Part shown: piece after piece, positions 50,077 through 58,256 of the stretch
Numbering within the stretch: position 1 is the stretch's first letter
How the letters are laid out: every line of letters begins with the position of its first letter
DNA from: Inquilinus sp052078665
GTDB lineage: Bacteria > Pseudomonadota > Alphaproteobacteria > DSM-16000 > Inquilinaceae
DNA length: 64,000 bases
Direction of reading: 5' to 3'
Assembly (NCBI RefSeq): GCF_052078665.1
Contig: NZ_JBQJIK010000036.1
Span: 15,084 to 79,083, forward strand
The notes under the pieces: model-generated
The model's database searches: none
Told to the model about the DNA's origin: nothing
Seen by the model: the letters and a program-made list of their open reading frames with translations, nothing else
Translations under genes and position numbers: made by a program

Positions 50077-52058
50077 TGGACATCCGCGAGCCGATGCCGG
50101 CGACGTCAGCCCCGGCGGCAACCCGGCCGCAGGTGTCGCTGCGCGACGTCACCAAGACCTATGTCAATGGCGACCTGGCGGTGGAGGTGCTGCACGGCAT
50201 CTCGCTCGACATCCACCCCGGCGAGTTCGTCGCCCTCATGGGCGCCTCGGGCTCCGGCAAGTCGACGCTGATGAACATCCTCGGCTGCCTCGACCGGCCG
50301 ACCACCGGCACATACCACGTCGACGGCACCGATGTGGCGACGCTGGACGGCGACGCCCTGGCGCATCTGCGGCGCGAGACCTTCGGCTTCATCTTCCAGA
50401 GCTACAACCTGATCGCGTCCGCGACCGCGGCCGAGAATGTCGAGGTGCCGGCAATCTATGCCGGCATCCCCGCCGCCGAGCGGCGCGAGCGGGCGGAGCA
50501 GCTGCTGGGCTCGCTCGGCCTCGCCGACCGCACCGACCACCGGCCGAACCAACTGTCGGGCGGCCAGCAGCAGCGGGTGTCGATCGCCCGGGCCCTGATG
50601 AATGGCGGCCGGGTGATCCTGGCCGACGAACCGACCGGCGCGCTGGACAGCCACAGCGGCGCCGAGGTGATGGCGCTGCTCAAGCGGATGAGCGAGGCCG
50701 GCCGCACCGTCATCCTGATCACCCATGACCGGGCGGTGGCGGAGCACGCGCACCGGCTGATCGAGATCCGTGACGGGCACATCGTCGGCGACAGCGGCGC
50801 GCGCGGGCCTGCGGTCGTGGCCGGGCCCGTGAGCCAGCCTGCGGGCGATGCCGGCGCGCTGGGCGTCGCCGACATGACCGAGGCGGTGAAGATGGCGCTC
50901 AGGGCCCTGCGCGCCAACCTGTTCCGCACCATCCTCACCCTGCTCGGCATCGTCATCGGCGTCGGCGCGGTGATCGCCATGCTGGCGATCGGCGACGGGG
51001 CGAAGCAGTCGGTGGTCGACCGCATCTCGGCCATGGGCACCGACCTGCTGCTGATCCGCCCGGCGCAGAGCAACAACCGCACCGCCGACGGGGTGATCGC
51101 GACGCTGGTGCCGGAGGATGCCGAGGCGCTGACGGAGGTGCCCAACGTTGCCGCCGCGGTGCCGGAGCTGACGGGGACCATCACCCTGCGCTATGGCAAC
51201 ACCGACTACCAGACCCAGGCCGATGCGACGACGCCGGACTTCACCCGGGTGCGCAGTTGGTCGGTCGAGCGCGGCAGCTTCATCTCGGCCGGGGACGATG
51301 CCAGCTATGCCCCGGTGATCGTGCTGGGCCAGACCGTGGCCCGGATCCTGTTCCCGGAGGGCGTCGACCCGCTCGGGCGTTACGTCCTGGTCAACAACAT
51401 CCCGTTCCAGGTGATCGGGCTGATGGAGGCGAAGGGCGCGACGCCCTACGGCGCCGACCAGGACGACATCGTGTTCATGCCGCTGTCGACCGGCAGCCTG
51501 CGGGTGTTCGGCAAGCGCTTCGTCCGATCGATCACGGTGCAGGTCGAGGACACGGCGCGGATCGACGAGACCCAGGCCGACGCGCAGGCGCTGCTCGAGG
51601 CCCGGCACCGCCGCCAGGACGTGCAGATCCGCAACATGTCGTCGCTGATCGAGACCGTCTCGGCGACCCAGAACACGCTGACCATCCTGCTCGGCTCGGT
51701 CGCCGCCATCTCGCTCCTGGTCGGCGGCATCGGGGTGATGAACATCATGCTGGTCAGCGTCACCGAGCGCACGCGCGAGATCGGGGTGCGGATGGCGACC
51801 GGCGCCCGGATGCGCGACATCCTGCAGCAATTCATCACCGAATCCGTGGTGGTCTCGGCGATCGGCGGCGCCATCGGCGTGGCCGGCGGCCTGGCGGTGG
51901 CGGCGGCGCTGCAGGCCTTCGGCACCGCGATCGTGTTCTCGCCCGGGCCGGTGCTGCTGGCCTTCGGCTGCGCCTTCCTCACCGGCCTGATCTTCGGCTA
52001 CATGCCGGCGCGCAAGGCTGCCACACTCGACCCCGTCGTCGCCCTGTCCGCCGAGTGA
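50076..52058 (+). CDS. macB: Macrolide-type ABC exporter MacB
   Basis: This 660-residue protein fuses an N-terminal ATPase to a permease. ATPase motifs: GASGSGKSTLMN near residue 54, LSGGQQQRVSIARALM near 155, and VILADEPTGALDS. The permease has one helix near residue 285, a large periplasmic domain (about 310-530), and three C-terminal helices (LLVGGIGVMNIMLVSVTERTREIGVRMATGAR; FLTGLIFGYMPARKAA). It uses ATP to drive periplasmic substrates through the outer membrane and may export antibiotics, lipopeptides or siderophore-like molecules. It is coupled to macA and followed after 2 bp by the outer-membrane factor. Confidence 0.9.
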   Translation: MDIREPMPATSAPAATRPQVSLRDVTKTYVNGDLAVEVLHGISLDIHPGEFVALMGASGSGKSTLMNILGCLDRPTTGTYHVDGTDVATLDGDALAHLRRETFGFIFQSYNLIASATAAENVEVPAIYAGIPAAERRERAEQLLGSLGLADRTDHRPNQLSGGQQQRVSIARALMNGGRVILADEPTGALDSHSGAEVMALLKRMSEAGRTVILITHDRAVAEHAHRLIEIRDGHIVGDSGARGPAVVAGPVSQPAGDAGALGVADMTEAVKMALRALRANLFRTILTLLGIVIGVGAVIAMLAIGDGAKQSVVDRISAMGTDLLLIRPAQSNNRTADGVIATLVPEDAEALTEVPNVAAAVPELTGTITLRYGNTDYQTQADATTPDFTRVRSWSVERGSFISAGDDASYAPVIVLGQTVARILFPEGVDPLGRYVLVNNIPFQVIGLMEAKGATPYGADQDDIVFMPLSTGSLRVFGKRFVRSITVQVEDTARIDETQADAQALLEARHRRQDVQIRNMSSLIETVSATQNTLTILLGSVAAISLLVGGIGVMNIMLVSVTERTREIGVRMATGARMRDILQQFITESVVVSAIGGAIGVAGGLAVAAALQAFGTAIVFSPGPVLLAFGCAFLTGLIFGYMPARKAATLDPVVALSAE

Positions 52059-52060
52059 CC

Positions 52061-53482
52061 ATGCCGATCCGCTTCCCTCTCGCGACGGTCCTGACCGTCG
52101 CCCTGCTGGCCGGCTGCGCCGGGCCGGAGGACGACAAGCCCGCCCTCGACATCCCGGGCGGCTGGAAGGCGGAGGGGCCGGCCGGCACCACCTGGCCGGA
52201 GACGGGCTGGTGGCGCAGCTTCGGCTCGTCCCAGCTCGACGTCCTGATCCGCACCGCCCAGCAGAACAACCAGGACATCGGCGCCGCCGTCGCCCGGGTG
52301 CTGCAGGCCGATGCCCAGGCGCGGATCGCCGGCGCGCCGCTGCTGCCCAGCATCGGCGCCACCGGCGACGCCTCGCATTCGGTCTCGCCGGAGCGCGCCA
52401 GCAGCTTGGGCCTCGGTTCCAGCCGCACGGTCAGCGACCAGTTTTCGGCCGACCTTTCGGCCAGCTACGAGATCGACCTCTGGGGCAAGAACCGGGCGGC
52501 GCTGCAATCGGCGCAGGCCTCGGCACTGGCCAGCCGCTACGACCGCGACACCGTCGCCCTGACCGTCACCTCGAGCACCGCCACCACCTACATGCAGGTC
52601 CTGGAATTCCAGGACCGGCTGGCGATCGCGCGCGACAACCTGGCCAACGCCCAGCAGGTGCTGAACGTGGTGCTGGCGCAGGAGAGTGCCGGCGCCGCCT
52701 CGGCCCTCGACGTGGCGCAGCAGCGCACGGTGGTGGCACAGCAGAAGGCCGCGATCCCGCCGCTGGAGCAGCAGCGCCAGCAGACCGAGACGACGCTCGC
52801 GCTGCTGCTGGGCGAGCCGCCGGAGCGGCTGTCGCTGCAGCGCCAGTCGCTCGACGATCTCGATATCCCGGTGGTGGCCGCGGGCCTGCCGTCCTCGCTG
52901 CTGGACCGCCGGCCGGACATCCAGAACGCCGATGCGCAGCTGCTCGCCGCCCGGTTCAACGCGAAGGAGGCGAAGGCCCAGCTGTTCCCGTCGATCCAGC
53001 TGACCGGCTCGGGCGGGGTCCAGAGCGCGGCGCTCGGCACCCTGTTCAACTCCGCCAACACGCTCTACAGCCTCGCCGCCTCGCTGACCCAGCCGATCTT
53101 CGAGGGCGGTGCGCTGCGCGGCGCGGTCCAGCTCACCGAGGCGCAATACCAGGAGCTGGGGCAGACCTATGTGAAGGCCGTGCTGACCGCCTTCGGCGAT
53201 GTCGAGAACGCGCTGATCGCGACGCGCCAGAGCGGGCTCGCCTACCAGGCGCAGCAGGAGGTGGCCACCCAGGCGCGCGAGGCGTTCCGCCTGTCCGACG
53301 CGCAGTACCGGGCCGGGGCGGTCGACCTGCTGACCGTGCTGAACGCGCAGCAGAGCTACTTTTCCGCCCGCGACCAGCTGGTGCAGGCCAAGTCCAACCG
53401 GCTGCAGGCGGCGGTCGCGCTCTACAAGGCGCTGGGCGGCGGCTGGTCGGTGTCCTCGGTGAAGGCTGCCGCCGGCAGTTGA
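52061..53482 (+). CDS. Outer-membrane efflux factor, NodT/OprM family
   Basis: This 473-residue protein is a TolC-like channel subunit. It is a lipoprotein (hydrophobic TVLTVALLAGCAG with lipobox Cys near 19), followed by WWRSFGSSQLDVLIRTAQQNNQDIGAAVARVLQADAQARIAGA, the classical OMF start, and the second repeat with LLDRRPDIQNADAQLLAARFNAKEAKAQLFPSIQLTG. The partner MacAB is immediately upstream, completing a tripartite exporter in one operon. Confidence 0.92.
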   Translation: MPIRFPLATVLTVALLAGCAGPEDDKPALDIPGGWKAEGPAGTTWPETGWWRSFGSSQLDVLIRTAQQNNQDIGAAVARVLQADAQARIAGAPLLPSIGATGDASHSVSPERASSLGLGSSRTVSDQFSADLSASYEIDLWGKNRAALQSAQASALASRYDRDTVALTVTSSTATTYMQVLEFQDRLAIARDNLANAQQVLNVVLAQESAGAASALDVAQQRTVVAQQKAAIPPLEQQRQQTETTLALLLGEPPERLSLQRQSLDDLDIPVVAAGLPSSLLDRRPDIQNADAQLLAARFNAKEAKAQLFPSIQLTGSGGVQSAALGTLFNSANTLYSLAASLTQPIFEGGALRGAVQLTEAQYQELGQTYVKAVLTAFGDVENALIATRQSGLAYQAQQEVATQAREAFRLSDAQYRAGAVDLLTVLNAQQSYFSARDQLVQAKSNRLQAAVALYKALGGGWSVSSVKAAAGS

Positions 53483-53587
53483 AGCGCGCCGCTCGCCCGA
53501 CCGGAATATGCGCCGCCGCCTGGAATCCGCCATTTTGGCAATCGATGCTATGGTTCGCATTGCGGCGTCCAGGCAGGGGGAGCCGGA

Positions 53588-54706
53588 TTGGCTGAAACGG
53601 ATCGTGCGGCCGTCCTGATCGACCGCATCTATGCGGCGCTGGTCGGTGAGATCGGCTGGGACCTGTTGCTGCGGGAGGTCGCGACCTGCCTGCCGAACGG
53701 CAAGGCGACGCTGTTCTTCCACGACCTCGACAGCGGCAGCGGCGCATTCTCGGTGAACACTGGCTTCTCGGTCGACGCCGTGGCCGCCTATGGCAGCCAT
53801 TTCAGCCGGGTGAATCCGTGGATGCGGGCGGCGGCACAGCGCCCGGTCGGGCTGGCGGTCCGGGCGGAGCAGATGCTGCCGCGCCACGACCTGCTGCGCA
53901 CCGAATTCTATGCCGACTATCTGCAGCCGCACGGCCTTGGCACCGCAGTCGGGGTCACGGTGTACAAGGAGGAGCGCTGCCACTTCATGCTCAGCGTGCT
54001 GGGGGCGGAGGCCGACGACGCCACCGTGGACGCCGCCCGCGCCCTGCTCGGCCAGCTGGCGCCGCATCTGCGCCGGGTCTTCTCCTTCTATCGCCGCTCG
54101 CCCCAGGCCGGCGCCGCCCTGCAGGACGGCCTCTCGGTGCTCGACCTGCTCGGCATCGGCCTGATCCTGGTCGCGCCGGACCGGCGGGTCCGCCACTGCA
54201 ACCAGGCGGCGGAGGTCCTGATCGCTGCCGGCGGCGCGGTCGGCCAGGACGGCGAGGGGCGCCTGCGCTTCGCCTCGCCCGACGTGACCGCCGCCCTCGA
54301 CCGCGCCTTGGGAACGATCCGCCTGGGCCTGTCGCGTGGCCTGCTCGACACCCAGCTGCTGCGGCGCGACGGCGATCGCGCGCCGCTGCGGGTGCGCTTC
54401 GTGCAGCTCGACCAATCCTCGGTGCAGGTGTTCTTCGCCGGTGCCGCGGCGATGGTGCTGATCGAGGACCCGGCGATCTCCTCCGTCGCAGCGCGGATCG
54501 AGAGCGCCCGCGCCGCCTATGGCCTGACCGCGGCCGAACTGCGCGTGACGCGGCGCCTGATCGAGGGCCTGACCCCGACCGAGATCGCCGCGGTCGACGG
54601 CGTCTCGCCGCTCACCGTGCGCAGCCAGCTGAAGAGCATCTTCGCCAAGACCGACACCCGCCGCCAGGCCGAGGTGGTGCGGAAGCTGTCGGCCGGGGTG
54701 CTGTAG
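53588..54706 (+). CDS. LuxR family HTH transcriptional regulator
   Basis: This 372-residue regulator has an N-terminal region without a recognised sensor domain and a C-terminal LuxR-type HTH (LTAAELRVTRRLIEGLTPTEIAAVDGVSPLTVRSQLKSIFAKTDTRRQAEVV). The middle contains a PAS-like stretch around LLGIGLILVAPDRRVRHCNQAAEVLI. It starts at a TTG with GGGGGAG six bases upstream. It follows the efflux operon in the same direction by about 100 bp and could regulate it; the signal is unknown. Confidence 0.82.
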   Translation: MAETDRAAVLIDRIYAALVGEIGWDLLLREVATCLPNGKATLFFHDLDSGSGAFSVNTGFSVDAVAAYGSHFSRVNPWMRAAAQRPVGLAVRAEQMLPRHDLLRTEFYADYLQPHGLGTAVGVTVYKEERCHFMLSVLGAEADDATVDAARALLGQLAPHLRRVFSFYRRSPQAGAALQDGLSVLDLLGIGLILVAPDRRVRHCNQAAEVLIAAGGAVGQDGEGRLRFASPDVTAALDRALGTIRLGLSRGLLDTQLLRRDGDRAPLRVRFVQLDQSSVQVFFAGAAAMVLIEDPAISSVAARIESARAAYGLTAAELRVTRRLIEGLTPTEIAAVDGVSPLTVRSQLKSIFAKTDTRRQAEVVRKLSAGVL

Positions 54707-54716
54707 GGCAGGGGGA

Positions 54717-55391
54717 TCAGCCCTCTCCCGGGCCCCGCTTGCGCGCCAGGGCTACGCCGTCGCCGATCGGGATCAGCGAGAAGTCGACCCGCCTGTCGTC
54801 GCGCAGCATGGCGTTGACCCGGCGGATCGCCTCGGTGCCCGGCATGCGGTCGGCAGAATCGGCCACGCGGCCGCTCCACAGCGCGTTGTCGACCAGCAGC
54901 AGCCCGCCGGGGCGCAGCAGGCCGATCGCCGCCTCGGCATAGGCCGGGTAGTTGTCCTTGTCGGCGTCGACGAAGACCATGTCGACGGTTCCGGCCCAGT
55001 CCGCGCGCGTCAGCTCTTCGAGGGTGTCGAGGGCCGGCTGCAGGCGCAGCTCGATGCGGTCGGCGACGCCGGCCTCCTGCCAGTACCGCCGCGCGACCGC
55101 GGTCCATTCGGCGCTGACGTCGCAGCACAGGAGTCGCGCCTCCGGCGGCAGCGCCAGCATCACCGCCAGCGCGCTGTAGCCGGTGAAGGTGCCGATCTCG
55201 ACCAGCCGGCGGGCGCCGATCATCCGGGCCAGCAGGGCCATGAACTGGCCCTGCTCCGGCGTGATCTGCATTCCGGCGTGGCCGCCGGTCGCCTGCCGCG
55301 TCTCCCGCCGCAGCCGAGCCAGGATCTCCGGCTCGCGTAGCGAGGCATCGAGCAGATAGGTCTGGAGTGCGTCGTTCAGGCCGATGCTCAT
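54717..55391 (-). CDS. O-methyltransferase, class I SAM-dependent (cation-dependent type)
   Basis: This 224-residue enzyme matches the caffeoyl-CoA/catechol O-methyltransferase family (PF01596). The SAM site is LVEIGTFTGYSALAVMLAL near residue 62. Metal ligands are in MVFVDADKDNY (Asp) near 140 and in LLLVDNALWSGRV (Asp, Asn) near 165. Substrate is unknown, probably a catechol-like phenol. It is coupled to the dihydropyrimidinase gene by a 4-nt overlap, an odd pairing for pyrimidine breakdown. Confidence 0.85.
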   Translation of the reverse strand: MSIGLNDALQTYLLDASLREPEILARLRRETRQATGGHAGMQITPEQGQFMALLARMIGARRLVEIGTFTGYSALAVMLALPPEARLLCCDVSAEWTAVARRYWQEAGVADRIELRLQPALDTLEELTRADWAGTVDMVFVDADKDNYPAYAEAAIGLLRPGGLLLVDNALWSGRVADSADRMPGTEAIRRVNAMLRDDRRVDFSLIPIGDGVALARKRGPGEG

Positions 55392-56851
55392 GGCGTCACA
55401 TGCACGCTGGGATTGCGCTGCACCGGCACCGGCCGGCGCAGCTCATTGCGGATCTTCATCGCCTCGAACACCGGGGCGGTGCCGGGGCGCGGCACGAAAC
55501 GGCCCTCGCCGCGCTGCACCTTCAGCTCCTTGTCCTCCCAAACCACCTTGCCCTGGCTCAGGGTGATGGCGGGCAGGCCGCGCACCTCCATGCCCTCGAA
55601 CACATTGACCTCGATGTTCGAATGCTGGGTGGCGGCGCTGATGGTCTTGGTCGCCGCCGGGTCCCAGACCACCAGGTCGGCGTCGGCGCCGGGCGCGATC
55701 ACGCCCTTCTGCGGGTAGAGGTTGAAGATCTTGGCGGCGTTGGCCGAGGTGGCGGCGACGAACTCGCTCGGGGTCAGCCGGCCGGTGTTGACGCCATGGG
55801 TCCACAGCACCGCCATGCGGTCCTCGATGCCGCCGGTGCCGTTCGGGATCAGGGTGAAGTCGTCGATCCCCATCCGCTTCTGCTCGGTCCGGAAGGCGCA
55901 GTGGTCGGTGGCGACGACCTGCAGGCTGCCGGCGGTCAGCCCATCCCACAGCGACTTCTGGTGGTCCTTGGAGCGGAAGGGCGGGCTCATCACCCGGGCG
56001 GCGGCGTAGGCCCAGTCCTTGTTGCGGTACTCGCTCTCGTCCAGGGTCAGGTGCTGGATCAGCGGCTCGCCATAGACCCGCTGGCCGTTGGCGCGGGCCC
56101 TGGCGATCGCCTCATGCGCCTCGCGGCAGGAGGTGTGAACGATGTAGAGCGGCACGCCGGCAGCGCCGGCGATCATGATGGCGCGGTTGGCGGCCTCACC
56201 CTCGACCTCGGGCGGGCGGGACAGGGCATGGCCCTCCGGCCCGGTGATGCCGGCCTCGAGCAGCGTTTTCTGCAGCAGCCAGACGATGTCGCCGTTCTCG
56301 GCATGGACCATCGGCAGGGCGCCGAGCTCGCGGCAGCGGGTGAAGCTGTGCATCAGCACGTCGTCATCGACCATCAGGGCGTTCTTGTACGCCATGAAGT
56401 GCTTGAAGCTGTTGACGCCGTGCTCGGCCACCAGCGTGCCCATCTCCTCCCGCACCTGGTCGGACCACCAGGTGATGGCGACGTGCAGCGACCAGTCGGA
56501 GACCGCCTTCTCGCCCCATTCGCGCCACTGGCGGTAGCCGTCCAGCAGGCTCTGCTGCGGGCCGGGGATGCAGAAGTCGATGATCATGGTGGTGCCGCCG
56601 GACAGCGCCGCGGCGGTGCCGGTGTAGTAGTCGTCGGCCGCCACCGTGCCCATGAACGGGAACTGCATATGGGTGTGCGGGTCGATCCCGCCGGGCAGCA
56701 GGTAGCTGCCCGAGGCGTCGATCACCCGGGCGCCGGTCGGGGCGGCGAGGTCGGGGCCGACGGCGACGATCCTGCCGTCGTCGCAGATCACATCGGCGCG
56801 GAAGCTGCGGTCGGCGTTCACCACCGTGCCGCCCTTGAGTGCGATCGTCAT
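55388..56851 (-). CDS. hydA: Dihydropyrimidinase
   Basis: This 487-residue enzyme hydrolyses dihydrouracil or hydantoins in reductive pyrimidine breakdown. The binuclear metal site is visible: IDPHTHMQFPF (two His), the carbamylated Lys in NSFKHFMAYKN, VHAENGDIVW, YIVHTSCREAHEAI and the Asp of VATDHCAF. Length and the C-terminal GVIAPGADADLVVWDP segment are typical. GAGGAG lies 11 bases before the ATG. A RutR-like palindrome 84 bp upstream supports regulation by pyrimidines. The next gene in the operon is an O-methyltransferase. Confidence 0.9.
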   Translation of the reverse strand: MTIALKGGTVVNADRSFRADVICDDGRIVAVGPDLAAPTGARVIDASGSYLLPGGIDPHTHMQFPFMGTVAADDYYTGTAAALSGGTTMIIDFCIPGPQQSLLDGYRQWREWGEKAVSDWSLHVAITWWSDQVREEMGTLVAEHGVNSFKHFMAYKNALMVDDDVLMHSFTRCRELGALPMVHAENGDIVWLLQKTLLEAGITGPEGHALSRPPEVEGEAANRAIMIAGAAGVPLYIVHTSCREAHEAIARARANGQRVYGEPLIQHLTLDESEYRNKDWAYAAARVMSPPFRSKDHQKSLWDGLTAGSLQVVATDHCAFRTEQKRMGIDDFTLIPNGTGGIEDRMAVLWTHGVNTGRLTPSEFVAATSANAAKIFNLYPQKGVIAPGADADLVVWDPAATKTISAATQHSNIEVNVFEGMEVRGLPAITLSQGKVVWEDKELKVQRGEGRFVPRPGTAPVFEAMKIRNELRRPVPVQRNPSVHVTP

Positions 56852-56934
56852 GGCCGGCGCTCTCCTCTGGTCGCGTGCCTTGTCCCCTGTTGCTGGGGAG
56901 AGTGGGACGGATCGCCGGGCGAGGCAAGGCCGAT

Positions 56935-56952
56935 CCTGACCGTTTGGTCAGG
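56935..56952. promoter_or_regulatory. RutR-like operator upstream of hydA
   Basis: CCTGACCGTTTGGTCAGG is a palindrome with 7-bp arms around GTTT. It matches the known RutR pattern TGACCA-N2-TGGTCA at 11 of 12 defined positions; RutR is a TetR-type repressor of pyrimidine utilisation. Its place before a dihydropyrimidinase gene fits that role. Confidence 0.65.
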
Positions 56953-56971
56953 GGGTGGGCGCAGCAAAAGA

Positions 56972-56993
56972 GCCGGCGCCCGACGGCCCCGGC
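56972..56993 (-). terminator. Terminator-like hairpin upstream of hydA
   Basis: GCCGG and CCGGC with GCC/GGC inside form an 8-bp stem (one mismatch) around CGAC. On the minus strand TCTTTTGC follows. It would stop transcripts coming from the phage-repressor side before they reach hydA. Confidence 0.5.
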
Positions 56994-57010
56994 GAGGTCA
57001 GGGAGGAAAG

Positions 57011-57027
57011 CGGCTCATGCGGAGCCG
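57011..57027 (-). terminator. Hairpin after the phage repressor gene
   Basis: CGGCTC and GAGCCG form a 6-bp stem with a 5-nt loop, followed on the minus strand by CTTTCC. It lies 57 bp after the repressor stop codon and may contribute to termination. Confidence 0.35.
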
Positions 57028-57031
57028 ATTA

Positions 57032-57074
57032 ATACGTTACGTATCTTTCCTTCATGGGTCAATACGAATCGTAT
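57032..57074 (-). promoter_or_regulatory. Two phage-type operators flanking a minus-strand promoter
   Basis: ATACGTTACGTAT (57032-57044) and ATACGAATCGTAT (57062-57074) are perfect palindromes with the pattern ATACG-N3-CGTAT, centred 30 bp apart. Between and over them, on the minus strand, TTGACC (57057-57062) and TAACGT (57034-57039) have a 17-bp spacing. The first operator covers the -10 and the second abuts the -35, so a bound repressor would block this promoter. Confidence 0.6.
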
Positions 57075-57083
57075 CTATTTGCC

Positions 57084-57689
57084 TTAGTCGCGCATCACCC
57101 ATTTCACCGGCACCGCCCATTCGATCGCGACGTCGGAGATCAGCGGCGCGTTGTAGCTGAACAGGGTGAAGAAGCCGGGTCCGCTGCCGCGCATCAGGAT
57201 CTTGACGAAGGTCCGGCCGTCGGCCAGGCGGATCACGCATTCCCGGCCGATCAACTGGTCCGGCTCGGCCCGGACGTTGCGGTAGTAGATGACGTCGCGG
57301 TCGCGGAAGGCCGGGGCCATCGAATCGCCGCGGACGATGACGGCGACGGTGTGTTCGTCGGCCGCCGGCGGAGCATCGGCCTCGTCGATTCGCTCGGTCG
57401 ACTGGTCGCCCTCGAACATGTGGATCTCGGCGCCGGCGCCGACATGGCCGACCACCGGCACCATCGGCCGCAGCCCCGCCGGGGCACCTTCGCCGGTGAG
57501 CAGCCAGGCCTCGGAGACACCGAAGGCGGCGGCGTAGCGGCCGGCGGCGTCGCGGCGCAGGCCGCGCAGCCCGGATTCATGGGCGCGGTAGGTGATCGGG
57601 CTCCAGCCGAAGGCGCGGGCGGCGTCCGCAGCGGTCTCGTGACCGGCCTTGGTCCGTGCCAGCACGAGGCGTTGATGCGGTTCCAGCAT
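57084..57689 (-). CDS. S24 family phage-type repressor with HTH
   Basis: This protein of about 201 residues resembles lambda CI/LexA-like repressors. An N-terminal HTH region (TAADAARAFGWSPITYRAHESG) is followed by the S24 self-cleaving domain: a possible cleavage region VVGHVGAGAEI, the nucleophile Ser in VIVRGDSMAPAF near residue 123, and the Lys in RTFVKILMRG near 165. Upstream ATG 57698 overlaps the -10 of its promoter, so the next ATG (57689) is chosen; translation may be leaderless. It faces a carph-isopro/Cro-like gene across an operator region, a phage switch layout. Confidence 0.82.
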   Translation of the reverse strand: MLEPHQRLVLARTKAGHETAADAARAFGWSPITYRAHESGLRGLRRDAAGRYAAAFGVSEAWLLTGEGAPAGLRPMVPVVGHVGAGAEIHMFEGDQSTERIDEADAPPAADEHTVAVIVRGDSMAPAFRDRDVIYYRNVRAEPDQLIGRECVIRLADGRTFVKILMRGSGPGFFTLFSYNAPLISDVAIEWAVPVKWVMRD

Positions 57690-57696
57690 GCCGGGC

Positions 57697-57765
57697 ATTT
57701 AGCACGTTTTGTAACGTGATGACAATTCATTTCGTATTGCGTTAACTGGATACGAAACGTATCGT
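57697..57765. promoter_or_regulatory. Divergent promoter/operator region of the repressor switch
   Basis: On the minus strand TTGTCA (57720-57725) and CTAAAT (57697-57702) have a 17-bp spacer that is almost filled by the palindrome CACGTT-TTGT-AACGTG. On the plus strand TTGCGT (57737-57742) and TATCGT (57760-57765) have a 17-bp spacer covering most of the palindrome GATACGAAACGTATC (57749-57763). A weaker site, ATTCATTTCGTAT, lies at 57725-57737. Both expected transcript starts fall at or near start codons. Confidence 0.6.
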
Positions 57766-57771
57766 CATGAC

Positions 57772-58002
57772 ATGGACAACATGATCACGAACCTCGATGA
57801 CCTGTTCACTCGCTGGCCGAGGCAGGGTCATCTCTCCGCCGATCTCGGCGTGTCGCCACAGCATCTGCGGATGATGCGGGTGCGGGGGTCGGTCCCGGTG
57901 CGCTTCTGGCCCCGCTTCGTCGCCGCCGCCGCCCAACGCGGCATCGCCGGCGTCGACTACGACCTGCTGGTCCGGCTGCACATCCCGGAGGGGCAGCCGT
58001 GA
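57772..58002 (+). CDS. carph-isopro domain / Cro-like phage protein
   Basis: This 76-residue protein fits the carph-isopro type small phage regulators: NLDDLFTRWPRQGHLSADLGVSPQHLRMMRVRGSVPVRFWPRFVAAAAQRG, a Cro/YdaS-like HTH. A second in-frame ATG exists at 57781. The promoter candidate puts the transcript start at the first ATG, so the mRNA may be leaderless. It is divergent from the S24 repressor and coupled (GTGA) to the next small gene, as in the early lytic operon of a phage. Confidence 0.7.
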   Translation: MDNMITNLDDLFTRWPRQGHLSADLGVSPQHLRMMRVRGSVPVRFWPRFVAAAAQRGIAGVDYDLLVRLHIPEGQP

Positions 58003-58256
58003 CCCCCGCCACCCATCCCGTCATGGAGACCGTCATGAACACCCTGCCGACCCTCGATCAGATCGAGGGCATGCCGATTGCCGCCGTCGCGGCGCTGCCG
58101 GCCGAAGCGCTGGCACAGCTGGTCGACGACCTGGTCGTTCTGGTGGAGCATAGTCGCCAGCTGCAGGCGGTGATCGCCGCCGCGCTGGCCCTGCGCAGCG
58201 GCCGGCCGGTCCTGCAGGTCGCCGGCGGCCGCGAGGTCGAGCGGTGGCTGCGATGA
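57999..58256 (+). CDS. Small phage-operon protein of unknown function
   Basis: This 85-residue acidic protein has the hydrophobic-helical stretch IAAVAALPAEALAQLVDDLVVLVEHSRQLQAVIAAALALR, probably a helical bundle or coiled coil, and no known domain. Its GTG start overlaps the carph-isopro gene stop, and its own stop overlaps the ATG of the next gene, so it belongs to the same phage-type operon. Similar small proteins accompany phage regulators, but I recognise no named family. Confidence 0.6.
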   Translation: MTPATHPVMETVMNTLPTLDQIEGMPIAAVAALPAEALAQLVDDLVVLVEHSRQLQAVIAAALALRSGRPVLQVAGGREVERWLR

